A DNA stretch of 64,000 nt from Rhodococcus sp. G-MC3 (GCF_030063335.1 NZ_JASISW010000012.1:105761-169760); one strand, 5' to 3'. Positions 8,826 through 18,303 are shown, numbered from the stretch's first letter. Notes: a model not told the origin generated them from the sequence alone. Program-made: numbers and translations.

Positions 8826-9926
8826 ATGGCTGCAATTGCGTACAAGAAAGCATCATGCGTCTATGAAGGCGCCGACACGCTCGCGGTCGATGCCCTCGAC
8901 CTCGACATCCAGGACGGCGAATTCGTCGTACTCGTCGGACCTTCCGGCTCGGGCAAGTCCACCGCGCTGCGGATGCTCGCCGGACTGGAGGACATCGACG
9001 GTGGCGCCATCGAGATCGGTGGCAAGAACATGGTCGGTGTGCCGTCCAAGGATCGCGACATCGCGATGGTGTTCCAGAACTACGCGCTCTATCCGAACAA
9101 GACCGTCGGTGAAAACATGGGCTTTGCGCTCAAGATGCGCGGAGTCTCCGCTGAGGAGCGCAAACAGAAGGTCGCCAAAGCTGCCGAGATCCTCGATCTC
9201 ACCGAGTACTTGGACCGCAAGCCCGGCAAGCTGTCCGGCGGTCAGCGCCAACGGGTTGCGATGGGCCGCGCTATCGTTCGTGAACCTCAGGTGTTCTGCA
9301 TGGACGAGCCGCTGTCGAACCTCGACGCCAAGCTGCGCGTGCAGACGCGTACGCAGATTGCGGCGCTGCAACGTCGGCTCGGCACGACGACCGTGTACGT
9401 CACGCACGACCAGGTCGAGGCCATGACGATGGGTGACCGTGTTGCAGTGCTGCGCGGTGGCAAGCTGCAGCAGTTCGCCAGCCCGACGGACCTCTACGAC
9501 AACCCCGTCAACGCGTTCGTCGCCGGATTCATCGGATCGCCTGCAATGAACCTGATGACAGTGCCGATCAACTCCGATGGCGTGCAGATCGGTGACGCGA
9601 CGTTGCCGCTCGAACGTGGTGCGCTCTCCGCGCTGTCGAGTGCCAAGCTCTCCACCGTCACCATCGGGCTCCGCCCCGAACAGCTCGGCATCGAGCACGG
9701 TTCGGGATTCGCCGCTCACGTCGATCTGATCGAAGAGTTGGGAAGCGAGTCGTACGTCTATGCGCATCTGGACGACCCGAAGGTGAAGGGGCTCGACGGA
9801 GGTCCGGTCTCGCTCGTTGCGCGATCGGCCGTCCGCGCGCCCGCGAAGATCGGGCAGAGCATCGGCCTCACCAAGCTCGACGGGCACGTGCATTTGTTCC
9901 ACCCGGAGAGTGGCGAGCGGATTTAG
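8826..9926 (+). CDS. ABC transporter ATP-binding protein (UgpC/MalK type)
   Basis: A 366-residue importer ATPase. It shows Walker A GPSGSGKST, the Q-loop (VFQNYALYPNKTV), the signature LSGGQRQRVAMGRA, Walker B VFCMDEPLSNLDAKL, the H-loop VYVTHDQ and a C-terminal MalK-type domain (GLRPEQLGI). ATG at 8826 is preceded by CAGGAGAT, so the upstream in-frame extension is not used. It closes the polyol importer operon. The truncated ATPase at the left edge of the window is a near paralogue, so one ATPase may be able to serve more than one importer, as known for MsiK/UgpC proteins. Confidence 0.94.
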   Translation: MAAIAYKKASCVYEGADTLAVDALDLDIQDGEFVVLVGPSGSGKSTALRMLAGLEDIDGGAIEIGGKNMVGVPSKDRDIAMVFQNYALYPNKTVGENMGFALKMRGVSAEERKQKVAKAAEILDLTEYLDRKPGKLSGGQRQRVAMGRAIVREPQVFCMDEPLSNLDAKLRVQTRTQIAALQRRLGTTTVYVTHDQVEAMTMGDRVAVLRGGKLQQFASPTDLYDNPVNAFVAGFIGSPAMNLMTVPINSDGVQIGDATLPLERGALSALSSAKLSTVTIGLRPEQLGIEHGSGFAAHVDLIEELGSESYVYAHLDDPKVKGLDGGPVSLVARSAVRAPAKIGQSIGLTKLDGHVHLFHPESGERI

Positions 9927-9944
9927 GCGGGCTGCGCCCGCACG

Positions 9945-9983
9945 TGAGCGGAAGTACGTCGCCGGGGACGTATTTCCACTCAC
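9945..9983. repeat. Hairpin repeat copy 2
   Basis: GTGAGCGGAAGTACGTC and GACGTATTTCCACTCAC form a 17-bp stem with two mismatches around a 5-base loop. It lies just after the ATPase stop and directly before a strong terminator. Copy 1 is at 1988-2027. The sequence before the left arm (GCGCCCGCAC) is shared with copy 1. Confidence 0.78.
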
Positions 9984-9985
9984 GA

Positions 9986-10020
9986 GGCGCTACCCCCGTT
10001 CGGGGGTAGCGCCTGATTTT
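9986..10020 (+). terminator. Strong intrinsic terminator of the polyol importer operon
   Basis: A perfect 12-bp stem, GGCGCTACCCCC pairing with GGGGGTAGCGCC around a GTTC loop, is followed by TGATTTT. It stands between the importer ATPase and the acyl-CoA synthetase and should separate the two transcription units. Confidence 0.9.
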
Positions 10021-10073
10021 CCGTGGACATAACGTTGACTCGAGTGAGACGCGCGCCACAACAGGGAGTCACC

Positions 10074-11747
10074 ATGTCAGCGGAATTCAAGAAAGCACGA
10101 GATCTACTCCTCGATGCCCACGGCGACTACGACGCCGCCGTCGCCAACTTCCAGTGGCCCACGTTCGCAGACACGTTCAACTGGGCGATCGACTGGTTCG
10201 ACGGGTTCGCACGCGGTAACGACGGAACCGCACTGTGGATCGTCGAAGAGGACGGTTCCGAAGCCGAGTACAGCTTCGACGCCATGGCCCGCCGGTCCGA
10301 TCAGGTCGGACGCTGGCTCCAATCCCTCGGCATCGGCCGCGGCGACTCCGTTGTCCTCATGCTCGGCAACCAGGTCGAACTGTGGGAATCGATGCTGGCC
10401 GTCATGAAGCTCGGTGCCGTCCTGATGCCGACGACCACGGCCATCGGGTCGGCCGACCTCACCGATCGGGTCGAGCGCGGGCAGGCGAAGGCCGTAATCG
10501 TCAATCCGGCCGATGCTCCGAAGTTCGACGATGTCCCCGGCGACTATCTGAAGATCTCGATCGGCGACGTCGACGGCTGGACACGCTACAGCGCCGCCTA
10601 CGACATCGCCGATGCCCAGCCGTTCGAGTCGGTCACCGCGCCCGACGACCGCCTTCTGCTGTACTTCACCTCCGGTACGACGAGTAAGCCGAAACTCGTC
10701 GAGCACACGCAGGTGTCGTACCCCGTCGGACATCTCTCCACGATGTATTTCCTCGGTCTGAAGCCGGGTGATATTCATCTGAACATCAGCTCGCCTGGCT
10801 GGGCGAAGCATGCGTGGAGCTGTTTCTTCGCGCCGTGGCTCGCCGAGGCAACCATCTTCATCTACAACTACCGACGTTTCGATGCCGCAGCTCTTCTCGA
10901 ACAGATCAGACGAGCGAAGGTGACGACGTTCTGCGCGCCACCGACTGTGTGGCGCATGCTGATTCAAGCTGATATCTCCGGCGGCAAAGGCGCGCTGAGG
11001 GAAGCGATCGGCGCAGGCGAGCCTCTCAATCCCGAGGTGATCTCGCACGTACAGAAGCAGTGGGGACTCAACATCCGCGACGGTTTCGGTCAGACGGAAA
11101 CCACTGCGCTGGTAGCGAATACACCGGGGGCCGAGCTGAAGTTCGGCTCGATGGGCCGTCCGCTGCCCGGTGTTGCCGTCGTCATCATCGACCCGGTGAC
11201 GGGTGAACCGTCCGACGAGGGAGAGATCTGCCTCGATCTGAGCACCCGCCCGCTCAATCTCATGACCGGGTACCTCGACAACCCGGCCAGAAACCAAGAA
11301 GTCATGGCGGGCGGTTACTACCACACCGGCGACGTCGCATCGCGTGACGAGAACGGCTACATCACCTATGTCGGCCGCACCGACGACGTGTTCAAGGCGT
11401 CCGACTACAAGGTATCGCCGTTCGAGCTAGAGAGCGTGCTGATCGAGCATCCGGCCGTGGCGGAGGCCGCCGTCGTACCGGCTCCCGATGAAACCAGGCT
11501 GGCTGTACCGAAGGCCTACGTGGCGCTGGCGGCAGGCTGGGAGCCGAACGAGGAGACGGCATTCGAGATTTTGAAGTACGCCCGCGAACACCTCGCCCCG
11601 TACCTGCGAGTGCGACGGATCGAATTCTTCGAACTACCGAAGACGATCTCGGGCAAGATCCGCCGCGTCGAACTGCGGGCGCGCGAGGAGTCGGGTCAGG
11701 TGCTGCCGGGCGAATGGCGTGACGATCAGATGCCCGAGTTGAAGTAG
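10074..11747 (+). CDS. AMP-binding acyl-CoA synthetase (acetyl/medium-chain type)
   Basis: A 557-residue member of the ANL superfamily, which activates a carboxylic acid to the acyl-adenylate and then to the CoA thioester. Visible motifs are the phosphate loop YFTSGTTSKPK, the adenine motif DGFGQTET, the hinge region YHTGDVASRDENGYITYVGRTDDVFK and the C-terminal catalytic lysine in PKTISGKIRR. The lid segment SDYKVSPFELES fits acetyl- and medium-chain acyl-CoA synthetases. ATG at 10074 follows AGGGAG, which excludes the longer upstream frame. The gene stands alone between the terminator and the convergent hydrogenase cluster, whose last stop is only 11 bases away with no visible terminator. 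The acid substrate cannot be read from the sequence. Confidence 0.9.
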   Translation: MSAEFKKARDLLLDAHGDYDAAVANFQWPTFADTFNWAIDWFDGFARGNDGTALWIVEEDGSEAEYSFDAMARRSDQVGRWLQSLGIGRGDSVVLMLGNQVELWESMLAVMKLGAVLMPTTTAIGSADLTDRVERGQAKAVIVNPADAPKFDDVPGDYLKISIGDVDGWTRYSAAYDIADAQPFESVTAPDDRLLLYFTSGTTSKPKLVEHTQVSYPVGHLSTMYFLGLKPGDIHLNISSPGWAKHAWSCFFAPWLAEATIFIYNYRRFDAAALLEQIRRAKVTTFCAPPTVWRMLIQADISGGKGALREAIGAGEPLNPEVISHVQKQWGLNIRDGFGQTETTALVANTPGAELKFGSMGRPLPGVAVVIIDPVTGEPSDEGEICLDLSTRPLNLMTGYLDNPARNQEVMAGGYYHTGDVASRDENGYITYVGRTDDVFKASDYKVSPFELESVLIEHPAVAEAAVVPAPDETRLAVPKAYVALAAGWEPNEETAFEILKYAREHLAPYLRVRRIEFFELPKTISGKIRRVELRAREESGQVLPGEWRDDQMPELK

Positions 11748-11758
11748 CCTGTTGGAGC

Positions 11759-12529
11759 TCACATCGACTGCAAGGCGCGGTTCGCGACGCTGATCGACGC
11801 GTCGGTGCAGCGTTGCAGGTGATGCACATCCATGGCGTCGATGCGATCGCATACCCAATCCCAATGCAGCGAGACCAGATCGCCCACGTTGGGCCTGGCA
11901 AGTAGAGAACGGCCCGCCGAACTCCATCGGGCAGTCTCGGCTACCGGAGCACCGAGAGAGAGGGTGCCACCCAGAAACTGCAACGGCTCCGACAGTAGAT
12001 CCACGTATTCGTCGCTCACCGAAACGACGGTGCCCCAACGAACTCGGCATTGCTGAAGGACTGCGAGCGGGACGTCGGCGCCGCGGGGGAGCAACCGGAG
12101 CCACGGGTACACGGCAAAAACATGAAAGCTGTGGTGTGCCATGCAGTCCGTGTCGAAGTCGATGTCGTGCACCACGCCACCGCTCTGCCCCGCGAAATCG
12201 ACTCGCAACCGATCGATCAACGTCTTCGGGTCGACCGAAGACGTGAGATCGCTGCCGACCCAGTAGGCATGTACCACCTCGGCATCAAGTGGATCTATAG
12301 GAAGGGAATCAGCAGCGCTCAGTGTTGTCGCCAGGGTTTCCAGGTATGGCCAGGCGCCGTCGAAACCACGGGCTCTAGCGCGTAGGTCCATGTCCCCGAC
12401 GCCGGAACTGAGGCGAGCGAGAAGATCCGCCGATCCATCCGGTCCGCAGTATCCGAGTTCGTTGGGTGGGTAGGCGTAGCGATTGAACAGCACGGGACCA
12501 CGCTGTCCGGCATCGATATCGTTCGTCAT
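11759..12529 (-). CDS. DUF6390 family protein, last gene of hydrogenase cluster
   Basis: A 256-residue protein of unknown function, recognised as the DUF6390 type found at the end of actinobacterial hydrogenase gene clusters. ATG at 12529 was chosen because the protein there begins MTNDIDAGQRGPVLFNRYAYPPNELGYCGP, a conserved-looking start, whereas the longer frame upstream overlaps hypE in another phase. The motif RYAYPPNELGYCGPDG and the histidine-rich stretch CMAHHSFHVFAVYPW are the most notable parts and could hold metal or substrate. It has no signal peptide or membrane helix. It starts 16 bases after the hypE stop and is probably co-transcribed, so a role in maturation or stability is inferred from position only. 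Confidence 0.8.
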   Translation of the reverse strand: MTNDIDAGQRGPVLFNRYAYPPNELGYCGPDGSADLLARLSSGVGDMDLRARARGFDGAWPYLETLATTLSAADSLPIDPLDAEVVHAYWVGSDLTSSVDPKTLIDRLRVDFAGQSGGVVHDIDFDTDCMAHHSFHVFAVYPWLRLLPRGADVPLAVLQQCRVRWGTVVSVSDEYVDLLSEPLQFLGGTLSLGAPVAETARWSSAGRSLLARPNVGDLVSLHWDWVCDRIDAMDVHHLQRCTDASISVANRALQSM

Positions 12530-12545
12530 CGCACGGGCATCGCCA

Positions 12546-13625
12546 TCAACAGATTCGAGGAAGTTGTTCGCCGAGTGGAAGATCGACGACTCTGCTCGCC
12601 CCGAACGTTGTGCGTGCCACCACCATGCCGGGGTGATCCTGCACGCACTCGCCGATGACTGTTGCATTGGCTCCGAGTGGGTGAGCACGCATTGCTTCGA
12701 GTACCCGATCGGCGCTGGTGCGTGGAACGAATGCGAGAAGCTTGCCTTCGTTCGCGACGAAGAGGGGGTCCAGTCCGAGAACGCCACATGCGTCGCGTAC
12801 GGCGCTCGGAATCGGCAACGCGCCCTCGACGATCGCGACTCCAACCCCGGCAGCCTTCGCGATTTCGTTGAGAGTTGCTGCCACGCCGCCCCTCGTGGGA
12901 TCGCGCAGAGTGTGTATGTCGGCGCCGGTCGCAACCATCGCGGCCACCAGTCCGTTGAGCGGCGCAGAGTCCGAAAGCACCTCGGTACCGAATTCCAGAC
13001 CCTCTCGACAACTCATGACGGCGATGCCGTGTACTCCGATGTCGCCGCTGACGATCACGACGTCACCCACCGAGGCGCGTTGGGGTTTGATGTCCACCCC
13101 GTCGTCGATGACGCCAATGCCCGCCGTGTTGATGAAGACGCCGTCCCCGTGACCCGAGTCGACGACTTTGGTGTCGCCCGTCACGAGGGTCACACCGGCC
13201 GCGAGGGCTGCCGTTCCCATGGCCGTTGCGATACGAGCTATGTCGGCAAGCGCAGTGCCCTCTTCGAGGATGAAGGCCGTCGACAGCACCATCGGTCGCG
13301 CCCCGGACATGGCAAGGTCGTTGACCGTTCCGTTGACAGCGAGATCCCCGATCGTTCCGCCGGGAAAGACCATCGGCTTCACGACGTACGAGTCGGTCGA
13401 GAACGCCAACTTTGCGCCGCCGAGGGTCAGCACCGCTGAATCTCCGAGGCCGGCGTCCGCCGCGGAACCGAACGCCGGGAGGAAGAGATGCTCGATCAGC
13501 TCTGCGGAGAGCGCTCCACCGCCGCCGTGACCCATGACGATGTTCGGTGAATCACGCAGCGGCGCTGGGCACACCCATGATTCGATGTCGATCGCCGCGG
13601 CCACGGGCGAGGCGTGCTCACGCAT
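12546..13625 (-). CDS. hypE: Hydrogenase expression/formation protein HypE
   Basis: A 359-residue HypE. With HypF it turns the carbamoyl group on its C-terminal cysteine into a thiocyanate, the source of the cyanide ligands of the active-site iron. The C-terminus ends in PRIC, the essential cysteine motif. The AIR-synthase-like ATP-binding part is seen in [25 protein letters not shown] and the central [22 protein letters not shown] at 13625 overlaps the hypD stop by eight bases, and the product begins MREHASPV. Assignment is firm. Confidence 0.96.
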   Translation of the reverse strand: MREHASPVAAAIDIESWVCPAPLRDSPNIVMGHGGGGALSAELIEHLFLPAFGSAADAGLGDSAVLTLGGAKLAFSTDSYVVKPMVFPGGTIGDLAVNGTVNDLAMSGARPMVLSTAFILEEGTALADIARIATAMGTAALAAGVTLVTGDTKVVDSGHGDGVFINTAGIGVIDDGVDIKPQRASVGDVVIVSGDIGVHGIAVMSCREGLEFGTEVLSDSAPLNGLVAAMVATGADIHTLRDPTRGGVAATLNEIAKAAGVGVAIVEGALPIPSAVRDACGVLGLDPLFVANEGKLLAFVPRTSADRVLEAMRAHPLGANATVIGECVQDHPGMVVARTTFGASRVVDLPLGEQLPRIC

Positions 13626-14730
13626 GACTCGCCGCCGCGGGCTGCTCGAGACGACGGTAGAGGTAGTAGGCGGCACACGCGCCTTCGGAGGAAACCATGG
13701 TGGCTCCGAGTGGATTCCGCGGAGTACATTCCTTCCCGAATGCCGCACACTCGTTGGGCTTGATCAGGCCTTGCAGCACTTCACCCGACCGACAGATCGA
13801 CGATTCCGCAGTGTGGATGTCGGACACCGAGAAGCGGAGCTCTGCATCGAAATCGAGGTAGGCCCGCGACAACTGCCAACCGCTTTTCGGAATCATGCCG
13901 ATTCCGCGCCACGTCCGATCCGTTACCTCGAAGATTTCGGCCAGCATTGCCTGCGCGGGTGAGTTGCCCTCCGAAGTCACCGCGCGAGGGTACGCATTCT
14001 CGAGCTCGTGCCGGCCCGATTCCAATTGCAGTACAGTGCGCCGGATCCCCTCCAGGATGTCCAGCGGCTCGAAACCGGTGACCACCATGGGAACTTTGTA
14101 TTTTTCGGCGAGTGGTGGGTACTCGCCGGTGCCCATGACACTGCACACGTGGCCTGCCGCGAGGAAAGCCTGAACCCGGCACGTCGGCGACTCCATGATG
14201 GCTGCGATTGCAGGCGGCACGAGCACGTGCGAGACGAGCAGTGAAAAGTTCTTGATCCCTTGCTTCTTGGCTTGGTACACCGTCATCGCATTGGCAGGTG
14301 CTGTGGTCTCGAATCCGATGCCGAAGAAGACGACCTCTCGATCCGGATTGTCTTTCGCGATGGTCAGCGCATCGAGAGGTGAGTAGACGACGCGGATGTC
14401 GCCGCCCGCACTCTTGATGTGAAAAAGATCCTGTGTGCTCCCTGGTACCCGCAGCATGTCGCCGAAGGAACAAAAGATCACGCCCGGCTGCGCGGCGATC
14501 GCGAGGGCCTTGTCGATGATCTCGAGCGGTGTCACGCATACCGGGCAGCCGGGACCGTGAATCATCTCGATCTGATCGGGTAGCAGCTGGTCTATCCCGT
14601 GCCGAATGATCGAATGTGTCTGTCCGCCACACACCTCCATGATTGCCCAAGGCTTCGTAGTGGCAGCGTGAATCTGATCGAGTAGGCGCTTTGCCAGCTC
14701 GGGATTGCTGAACTCGTCCAGATACTTCAT
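13618..14730 (-). CDS. hypD: Hydrogenase formation protein HypD
   Basis: A 370-residue HypD, the [4Fe-4S] scaffold on which the Fe(CN)2CO unit is built together with HypC. It begins [17 protein letters not shown] and carries the signature cysteines in [11 protein letters not shown] and [12 protein letters not shown]. The C-terminal cluster cysteines are visible in [25 protein letters not shown] and SEGACAAYY. Length is normal. It overlaps hypC by four bases and hypE by eight, so the three products are made in a coupled fashion. Confidence 0.96.
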   Translation of the reverse strand: MKYLDEFSNPELAKRLLDQIHAATTKPWAIMEVCGGQTHSIIRHGIDQLLPDQIEMIHGPGCPVCVTPLEIIDKALAIAAQPGVIFCSFGDMLRVPGSTQDLFHIKSAGGDIRVVYSPLDALTIAKDNPDREVVFFGIGFETTAPANAMTVYQAKKQGIKNFSLLVSHVLVPPAIAAIMESPTCRVQAFLAAGHVCSVMGTGEYPPLAEKYKVPMVVTGFEPLDILEGIRRTVLQLESGRHELENAYPRAVTSEGNSPAQAMLAEIFEVTDRTWRGIGMIPKSGWQLSRAYLDFDAELRFSVSDIHTAESSICRSGEVLQGLIKPNECAAFGKECTPRNPLGATMVSSEGACAAYYLYRRLEQPAAASHA

Positions 14731-15044
14731 GATCGCGCTCCTGTGCTTGTGTCGGTGGCTTCCGGCTCGACGCCTGCTGCTCGCGCCGCGCGGGCGAACC
14801 CGTCACCGAACTCCTCCTCGAGGATGTTCATCCGCTCGAATTCCGCCAGTGTCTTCAGTGCCGACACCTCGTCGAGTCGCTGGATCGCGAAACCGACATG
14901 CACCACTACGTACTCGCCGAGCACCGCGTCCGGGATGTATTGCAGGCAAACTTCCTTGCGTAGTCCGCCGAAGTCGACTTCGGCCATCAGCGTGCCGTCG
15001 CGATCCTCCAAACTCATGATCTTTCCAGGTACAGCCAGGCACAT
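14727..15044 (-). CDS. hypC: Hydrogenase assembly chaperone HypC
   Basis: A 105-residue HypC/HupF chaperone. After methionine removal it exposes the essential cysteine (MCLAVPGKI). It carries the Fe(CN)2CO group from HypD to the large subunit. ATG at 15044 is preceded by AAAGGAG, which favours it over the upstream start that would bury the cysteine at position 10. The protein is longer than usual (about 80-90 residues) because of a C-terminal tail rich in Ala, Glu and Thr. A second, shorter HypC is encoded at 17376-17627. Confidence 0.93.
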   Translation of the reverse strand: MCLAVPGKIMSLEDRDGTLMAEVDFGGLRKEVCLQYIPDAVLGEYVVVHVGFAIQRLDEVSALKTLAEFERMNILEEEFGDGFARAARAAGVEPEATDTSTGARS

Positions 15045-15057
15045 CGTCTTGCTCCTT

Positions 15058-17379
15058 TCACGAGGCACATCCGATCAGAATCTGGCCCAGCGCGAGGCCC
15101 CCGTCGTTCGGCGGTAGCCGGTGTGGTCGTAGCGCTACAAATCCCGAAGCACGCAGTGCCTGCACGGTGGAGGAGAGCAGGAGCGCGTTCTGGAAGACAC
15201 CGCCGGTGAGTACGACGGTCACCTGCCCGGTCGACGCCCGGGTTGCCTCGGCGATGTGTACCACCGCAGTAGCTACCGCATCATGGAAGCGAGCGGCAAC
15301 GACGGCCGCAGGAACGCCTGCCCGAATATCGGTGACTACCGCCCTGATGACGGGAGCGCAATCGACGGTTTCACTATCGGTGCCGCCGTCGGACATGGCG
15401 TTGAAGATGGTGTTGGGTAGTGCGAACTCGTATCGCACTCCGCCGCAGTCGACGCCGCGGGCGAGGGCCTCGAGCTCGATGGCTGCTTGAGCTTCGTACT
15501 CGACGACATGACGGACTCCGACGAGGGAGGCGACGGCGTCGAACAATCGGCCCATGCTCGAGGTGGGGACACATCCGAAACCGGTATCGAGTTGGTGGGA
15601 CAGCGCTGCGAGTTCGCGGGGTGGGCACGCATTCACGCTGGGCAGATCGGCAGACCAATCGATGCCCGCAGCATGCAAGTGCGAGAGAGCCATTCGATAG
15701 GGACGCTCGACACTCGAATCGCCACCGGCGAGTTGTACATAGCTCAGGTGTGTGAGGCGCTGATACTCCTTGTAGTCGGCGACGAGTACTTCTCCTCCCC
15801 ACACGGCGCCGTCAGGACCGTATCCGGTTCCGTCGAAAGCGAAGCCGAGGACCTTGGAGGATCCGTCGAGGCCATGTTCACCCATGACGGCGGCAACGTG
15901 TGCGTGGTGATGTTGCACGGTACGCATCGGCCGGCCACCTGCATGTCGCTGCGCCCACATCGACGATCGGTAGCCGGGATGCGCATCGGCGATCAGCTGA
16001 ACAGGAGTGACGCCGGTGAGTGTCTGTAGGTGCGTTGCCGTGGTGCTGAAGGTCTGTAGCGTCGCCAGGTCGTCCATGTCGCCGATGTGCTGGCTCACCC
16101 ATGCGTACCGTCCTTCGGCGACACACATCGTGTTCTTGAGATCTGCCCCGACCGCCAGCGAAGCCGGTACGTCGAACGGGAGTGTCAGTGGCAGCGGGGA
16201 ATATCCTCGTGAACGGCGTACGGGCAGCTCGGCGCCGTCGACAACACGTGCTACTGAATCGTCGCAGGAGAGAACGATGCCGCGATCGTGATCGAGCCAG
16301 GCGTCGGTCAGTGACATGAGCCGGTGTCGTGCGTCGTTGTTGTCGTGAACGATCGGCTCGCCTCCGAGGTTTCCGGATGTCATGACAAGCGCGAAGGGTC
16401 CGGGCTCGTCACCCGCGAGGCCGAGAAGCAGGTGATGAAGAGGCGTGTACGCGAGCATGAGTCCGATGTCGCGGTTACCGGGCGCGACCGATCGAGCAAG
16501 ATTTTCGTCGATGTCGTCGCGTTGTGTCACCAGCACGATGGGCTTGCGGACGCCGTCGAGCAGCGCCTCCTCCTCGGCGCCGAGCGTCGCCAATGCGCGG
16601 GCAGACTCGATGTCGCGAACCATGACCGCAAAAGGTTTGTCGCCCCGCTGTTTGCGACTGCGAAGGGTCTGTACCGCAGTGGCATTGGACGCGTCGCACG
16701 CCAGATGGAATCCGCCTATTCCTTTGACTGCGAGAATGCCGCCACCCATCAGCAGTGCACGAGCGTGTCGCAGAGCGTCCTCGCGAAGGTAGTGGGTGCC
16801 CGAGCCATCGGTGAAACGAAGCGTGGGACCGCAGTCGTGACACGCTATGGTCTGGGCGTGAAATCGGCGATCGCTTGGGTCCTGATATTGGATTGCACAT
16901 CGAGGGCACATGGAGAACGCCCCCATGGTCGTCGATGCGCGATCGTAGGGGAGATCGGTGATGATCGTGAATCGCGGGCCGCAGTTCGTGCAGGTGATGA
17001 ACGGATGCCGGTACCGCGCGTTTGTCGGGTCTGCCAGCTCGACCAGACAATCGCGGCAGATGGCGACATCGGGTGACGCAAGGGTCCGGCCACCGTCGGC
17101 GCGCCGCGTGTCGGCAATGTGAAAGCCGTTCCCGCCCTGCGTCGACAGCGATGTCACGACAATCGATTCCACCAGCGCCAACACCGGTGGGCGCTGTCGC
17201 AGACGCCACTCGAATGCGTCGAGCGCAGCAGGTTCACCTTCCACTTCGATTTCGACGCCGCAACTGTTGTTGCCCACGCTGCCCGAGAGCGAAAGTTCCG
17301 ATGCCGTCGTGTAGACGAAAGGCCTAAACCCGACCCCCTGTACGACGCCGCTCACTTCGAACCGTCTGCGCGCTCTCAT
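15058..17379 (-). CDS. hypF: Carbamoyltransferase HypF
   Basis: A 773-residue, full-length HypF that makes the carbamoyl precursor of the cyanide ligands from carbamoyl phosphate and ATP. Domains in order are an acylphosphatase domain (about 1-90, VSGVVQGVGFRPFVY), two zinc fingers of the CxxC-x18-CxxC type (C108/C111/C130/C133 and C158/C161/C180/C183), a YrdC-like domain (about 200-390, beginning DALRHARALLMGGGILAVKG), and a Kae1-like carbamoyltransferase domain to the end (HHHAHVAAVMGEH, VVLTGGVFQNALL). Its start overlaps the stop of the second hypC by four bases. No domain is missing. Confidence 0.97.
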   Translation of the reverse strand: MRARRRFEVSGVVQGVGFRPFVYTTASELSLSGSVGNNSCGVEIEVEGEPAALDAFEWRLRQRPPVLALVESIVVTSLSTQGGNGFHIADTRRADGGRTLASPDVAICRDCLVELADPTNARYRHPFITCTNCGPRFTIITDLPYDRASTTMGAFSMCPRCAIQYQDPSDRRFHAQTIACHDCGPTLRFTDGSGTHYLREDALRHARALLMGGGILAVKGIGGFHLACDASNATAVQTLRSRKQRGDKPFAVMVRDIESARALATLGAEEEALLDGVRKPIVLVTQRDDIDENLARSVAPGNRDIGLMLAYTPLHHLLLGLAGDEPGPFALVMTSGNLGGEPIVHDNNDARHRLMSLTDAWLDHDRGIVLSCDDSVARVVDGAELPVRRSRGYSPLPLTLPFDVPASLAVGADLKNTMCVAEGRYAWVSQHIGDMDDLATLQTFSTTATHLQTLTGVTPVQLIADAHPGYRSSMWAQRHAGGRPMRTVQHHHAHVAAVMGEHGLDGSSKVLGFAFDGTGYGPDGAVWGGEVLVADYKEYQRLTHLSYVQLAGGDSSVERPYRMALSHLHAAGIDWSADLPSVNACPPRELAALSHQLDTGFGCVPTSSMGRLFDAVASLVGVRHVVEYEAQAAIELEALARGVDCGGVRYEFALPNTIFNAMSDGGTDSETVDCAPVIRAVVTDIRAGVPAAVVAARFHDAVATAVVHIAEATRASTGQVTVVLTGGVFQNALLLSSTVQALRASGFVALRPHRLPPNDGGLALGQILIGCAS

Positions 17380-17627
17380 GGCGTCGGATCCTCCCGAGCC
17401 CGACCCATCAATTCGAGTCCGGCCATTGCTCTCTCGGCGCCGTCGGCGTCGGTCCGCTCCACCACGAATCCCATGTGGATGATGACCCAGTCGCCTTCAG
17501 TGAACACGTCCTCGGGCATCATGCCGATGTTGACTTTGCGAAGTTCGCCGACGACATCGACGAGCGCGAGTTGGTTGCCGTAGCCCTCCACCATGCCTAC
17601 TACCCGACCCGGGATTCCCAAGCACAC
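17376..17627 (-). CDS. Second HypC/HupF-type chaperone
   Basis: An 83-residue HypC paralogue (MCLGIPGRVVGMVEGYGNQ when read from GTG). GTG at 17627 was chosen over the TTG three codons upstream because HypC needs a cysteine directly after the initiator methionine, and only GTG gives it. The TTG would overlap the protease stop by four bases and remains possible. Hydrogenase operons with two HypC-type proteins often use one for HypD and one for the large subunit (compare HypC/HybG and HupF). Its place next to the maturation protease favours a large-subunit role, which is inference. Confidence 0.88.
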   Translation of the reverse strand: MCLGIPGRVVGMVEGYGNQLALVDVVGELRKVNIGMMPEDVFTEGDWVIIHMGFVVERTDADGAERAMAGLELMGRAREDPTP

Positions 17628-17632
17628 GGCCC

Positions 17633-18187
17633 TCAACCCCTCACATCTGCGGTAGATGCGCGGGCGCTAAATGTTTCGGTCCTTGGCGACGGGCCCATCT
17701 GTGACTCCGTGATAAGCAATTCGACGGTGTCGAGGACCAGGTCGACGGCATCGTCGACAACGGAAATGACGTTGGGAGACAATCCGATTCCGTCTTCGAC
17801 GGAGAAGACTTGGCAGCCGACCACAACGGTACGGGGTAGTTCGCCGCCGAGTGCACCGAGCGAGACGAGGACCGACCCTGGGTCCATGCCGTGCGGGTCG
17901 AACGCGCCACCTTCGAGGTCCGGTGCGGCAACGTCGAAGGCGCGAAGTGCACCTGGGCAGCCGCGATCGGGCACGGCGTCGACGATGATCAAAGCCTGTG
18001 GGGCTGCCCGTTCGGCGCTACCGAGAAGGTCATAGGCCAAATGCATACCCCGGATGCCGTAGTCGACCGCGCGCACACCCGCAGGCAGCGACCGACCGCC
18101 CATCCTTCTCAGCACTTCAGGACCGAATCCGTCGTCGCTGAGAAAGATGTTGCCGATGCCTGCGACGAGGATCTGCGTGCCGGTCAC
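17633..18187 (-). CDS. Hydrogenase maturation protease (HyaD/HupD family)
   Basis: A 184-residue endopeptidase that removes the C-terminal tail of the large subunit after nickel insertion. It starts at GTG 18187, overlapping the stop of the 39-residue gene (GTGA). The family start VAGIGNIFLSDDGFGPEVLRRM is clear and includes the nickel-sensing acidic residue; the other two ligands are probably the aspartate in VDYGIRGMH and the histidine in FDPHGMDPG. The upstream continuation of the frame is not coding. Its target is almost certainly the large subunit at 22010-23806. Confidence 0.92.
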   Translation of the reverse strand: MTGTQILVAGIGNIFLSDDGFGPEVLRRMGGRSLPAGVRAVDYGIRGMHLAYDLLGSAERAAPQALIIVDAVPDRGCPGALRAFDVAAPDLEGGAFDPHGMDPGSVLVSLGALGGELPRTVVVGCQVFSVEDGIGLSPNVISVVDDAVDLVLDTVELLITESQMGPSPRTETFSARASTADVRG

Positions 18188-18303
18188 ATCCGGCGCATCC
18201 GTAGGTACCGTTTGATGTCGGGGATCGATCGAACTCCGACGAATGCCGCACCCAGCACCAGCACACCGACCACTGCGGTCGTCAACGTTCCCACCATGTT
18301 CAT
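18184..18303 (-). CDS. DUF6893-like small membrane protein (39 residues)
   Basis: A very short gene, easily missed. The product starts MNMVGTLTTAVVGVLVLGAA, is one hydrophobic helix (about residues 5-25), and ends in a basic tail (DIKRYLRMRRM). Its ATG overlaps the stop of the 463-residue gene by four bases and its TGA overlaps the GTG of the protease, so it is translated as part of the chain. Small proteins of this kind (DUF6893) are known at this position in actinobacterial hydrogenase clusters. It may help hold the maturation or electron-transfer complex at the membrane; this is inference. Confidence 0.85.
   Translation of the reverse strand: MNMVGTLTTAVVGVLVLGAAFVGVRSIPDIKRYLRMRRM

Noticed and set aside
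7918..9426. Long frame covering the MalG-like and ATPase genes on the plus strand
   Set aside because: The transporter motifs are in the other frames with good start sites; this frame has none.
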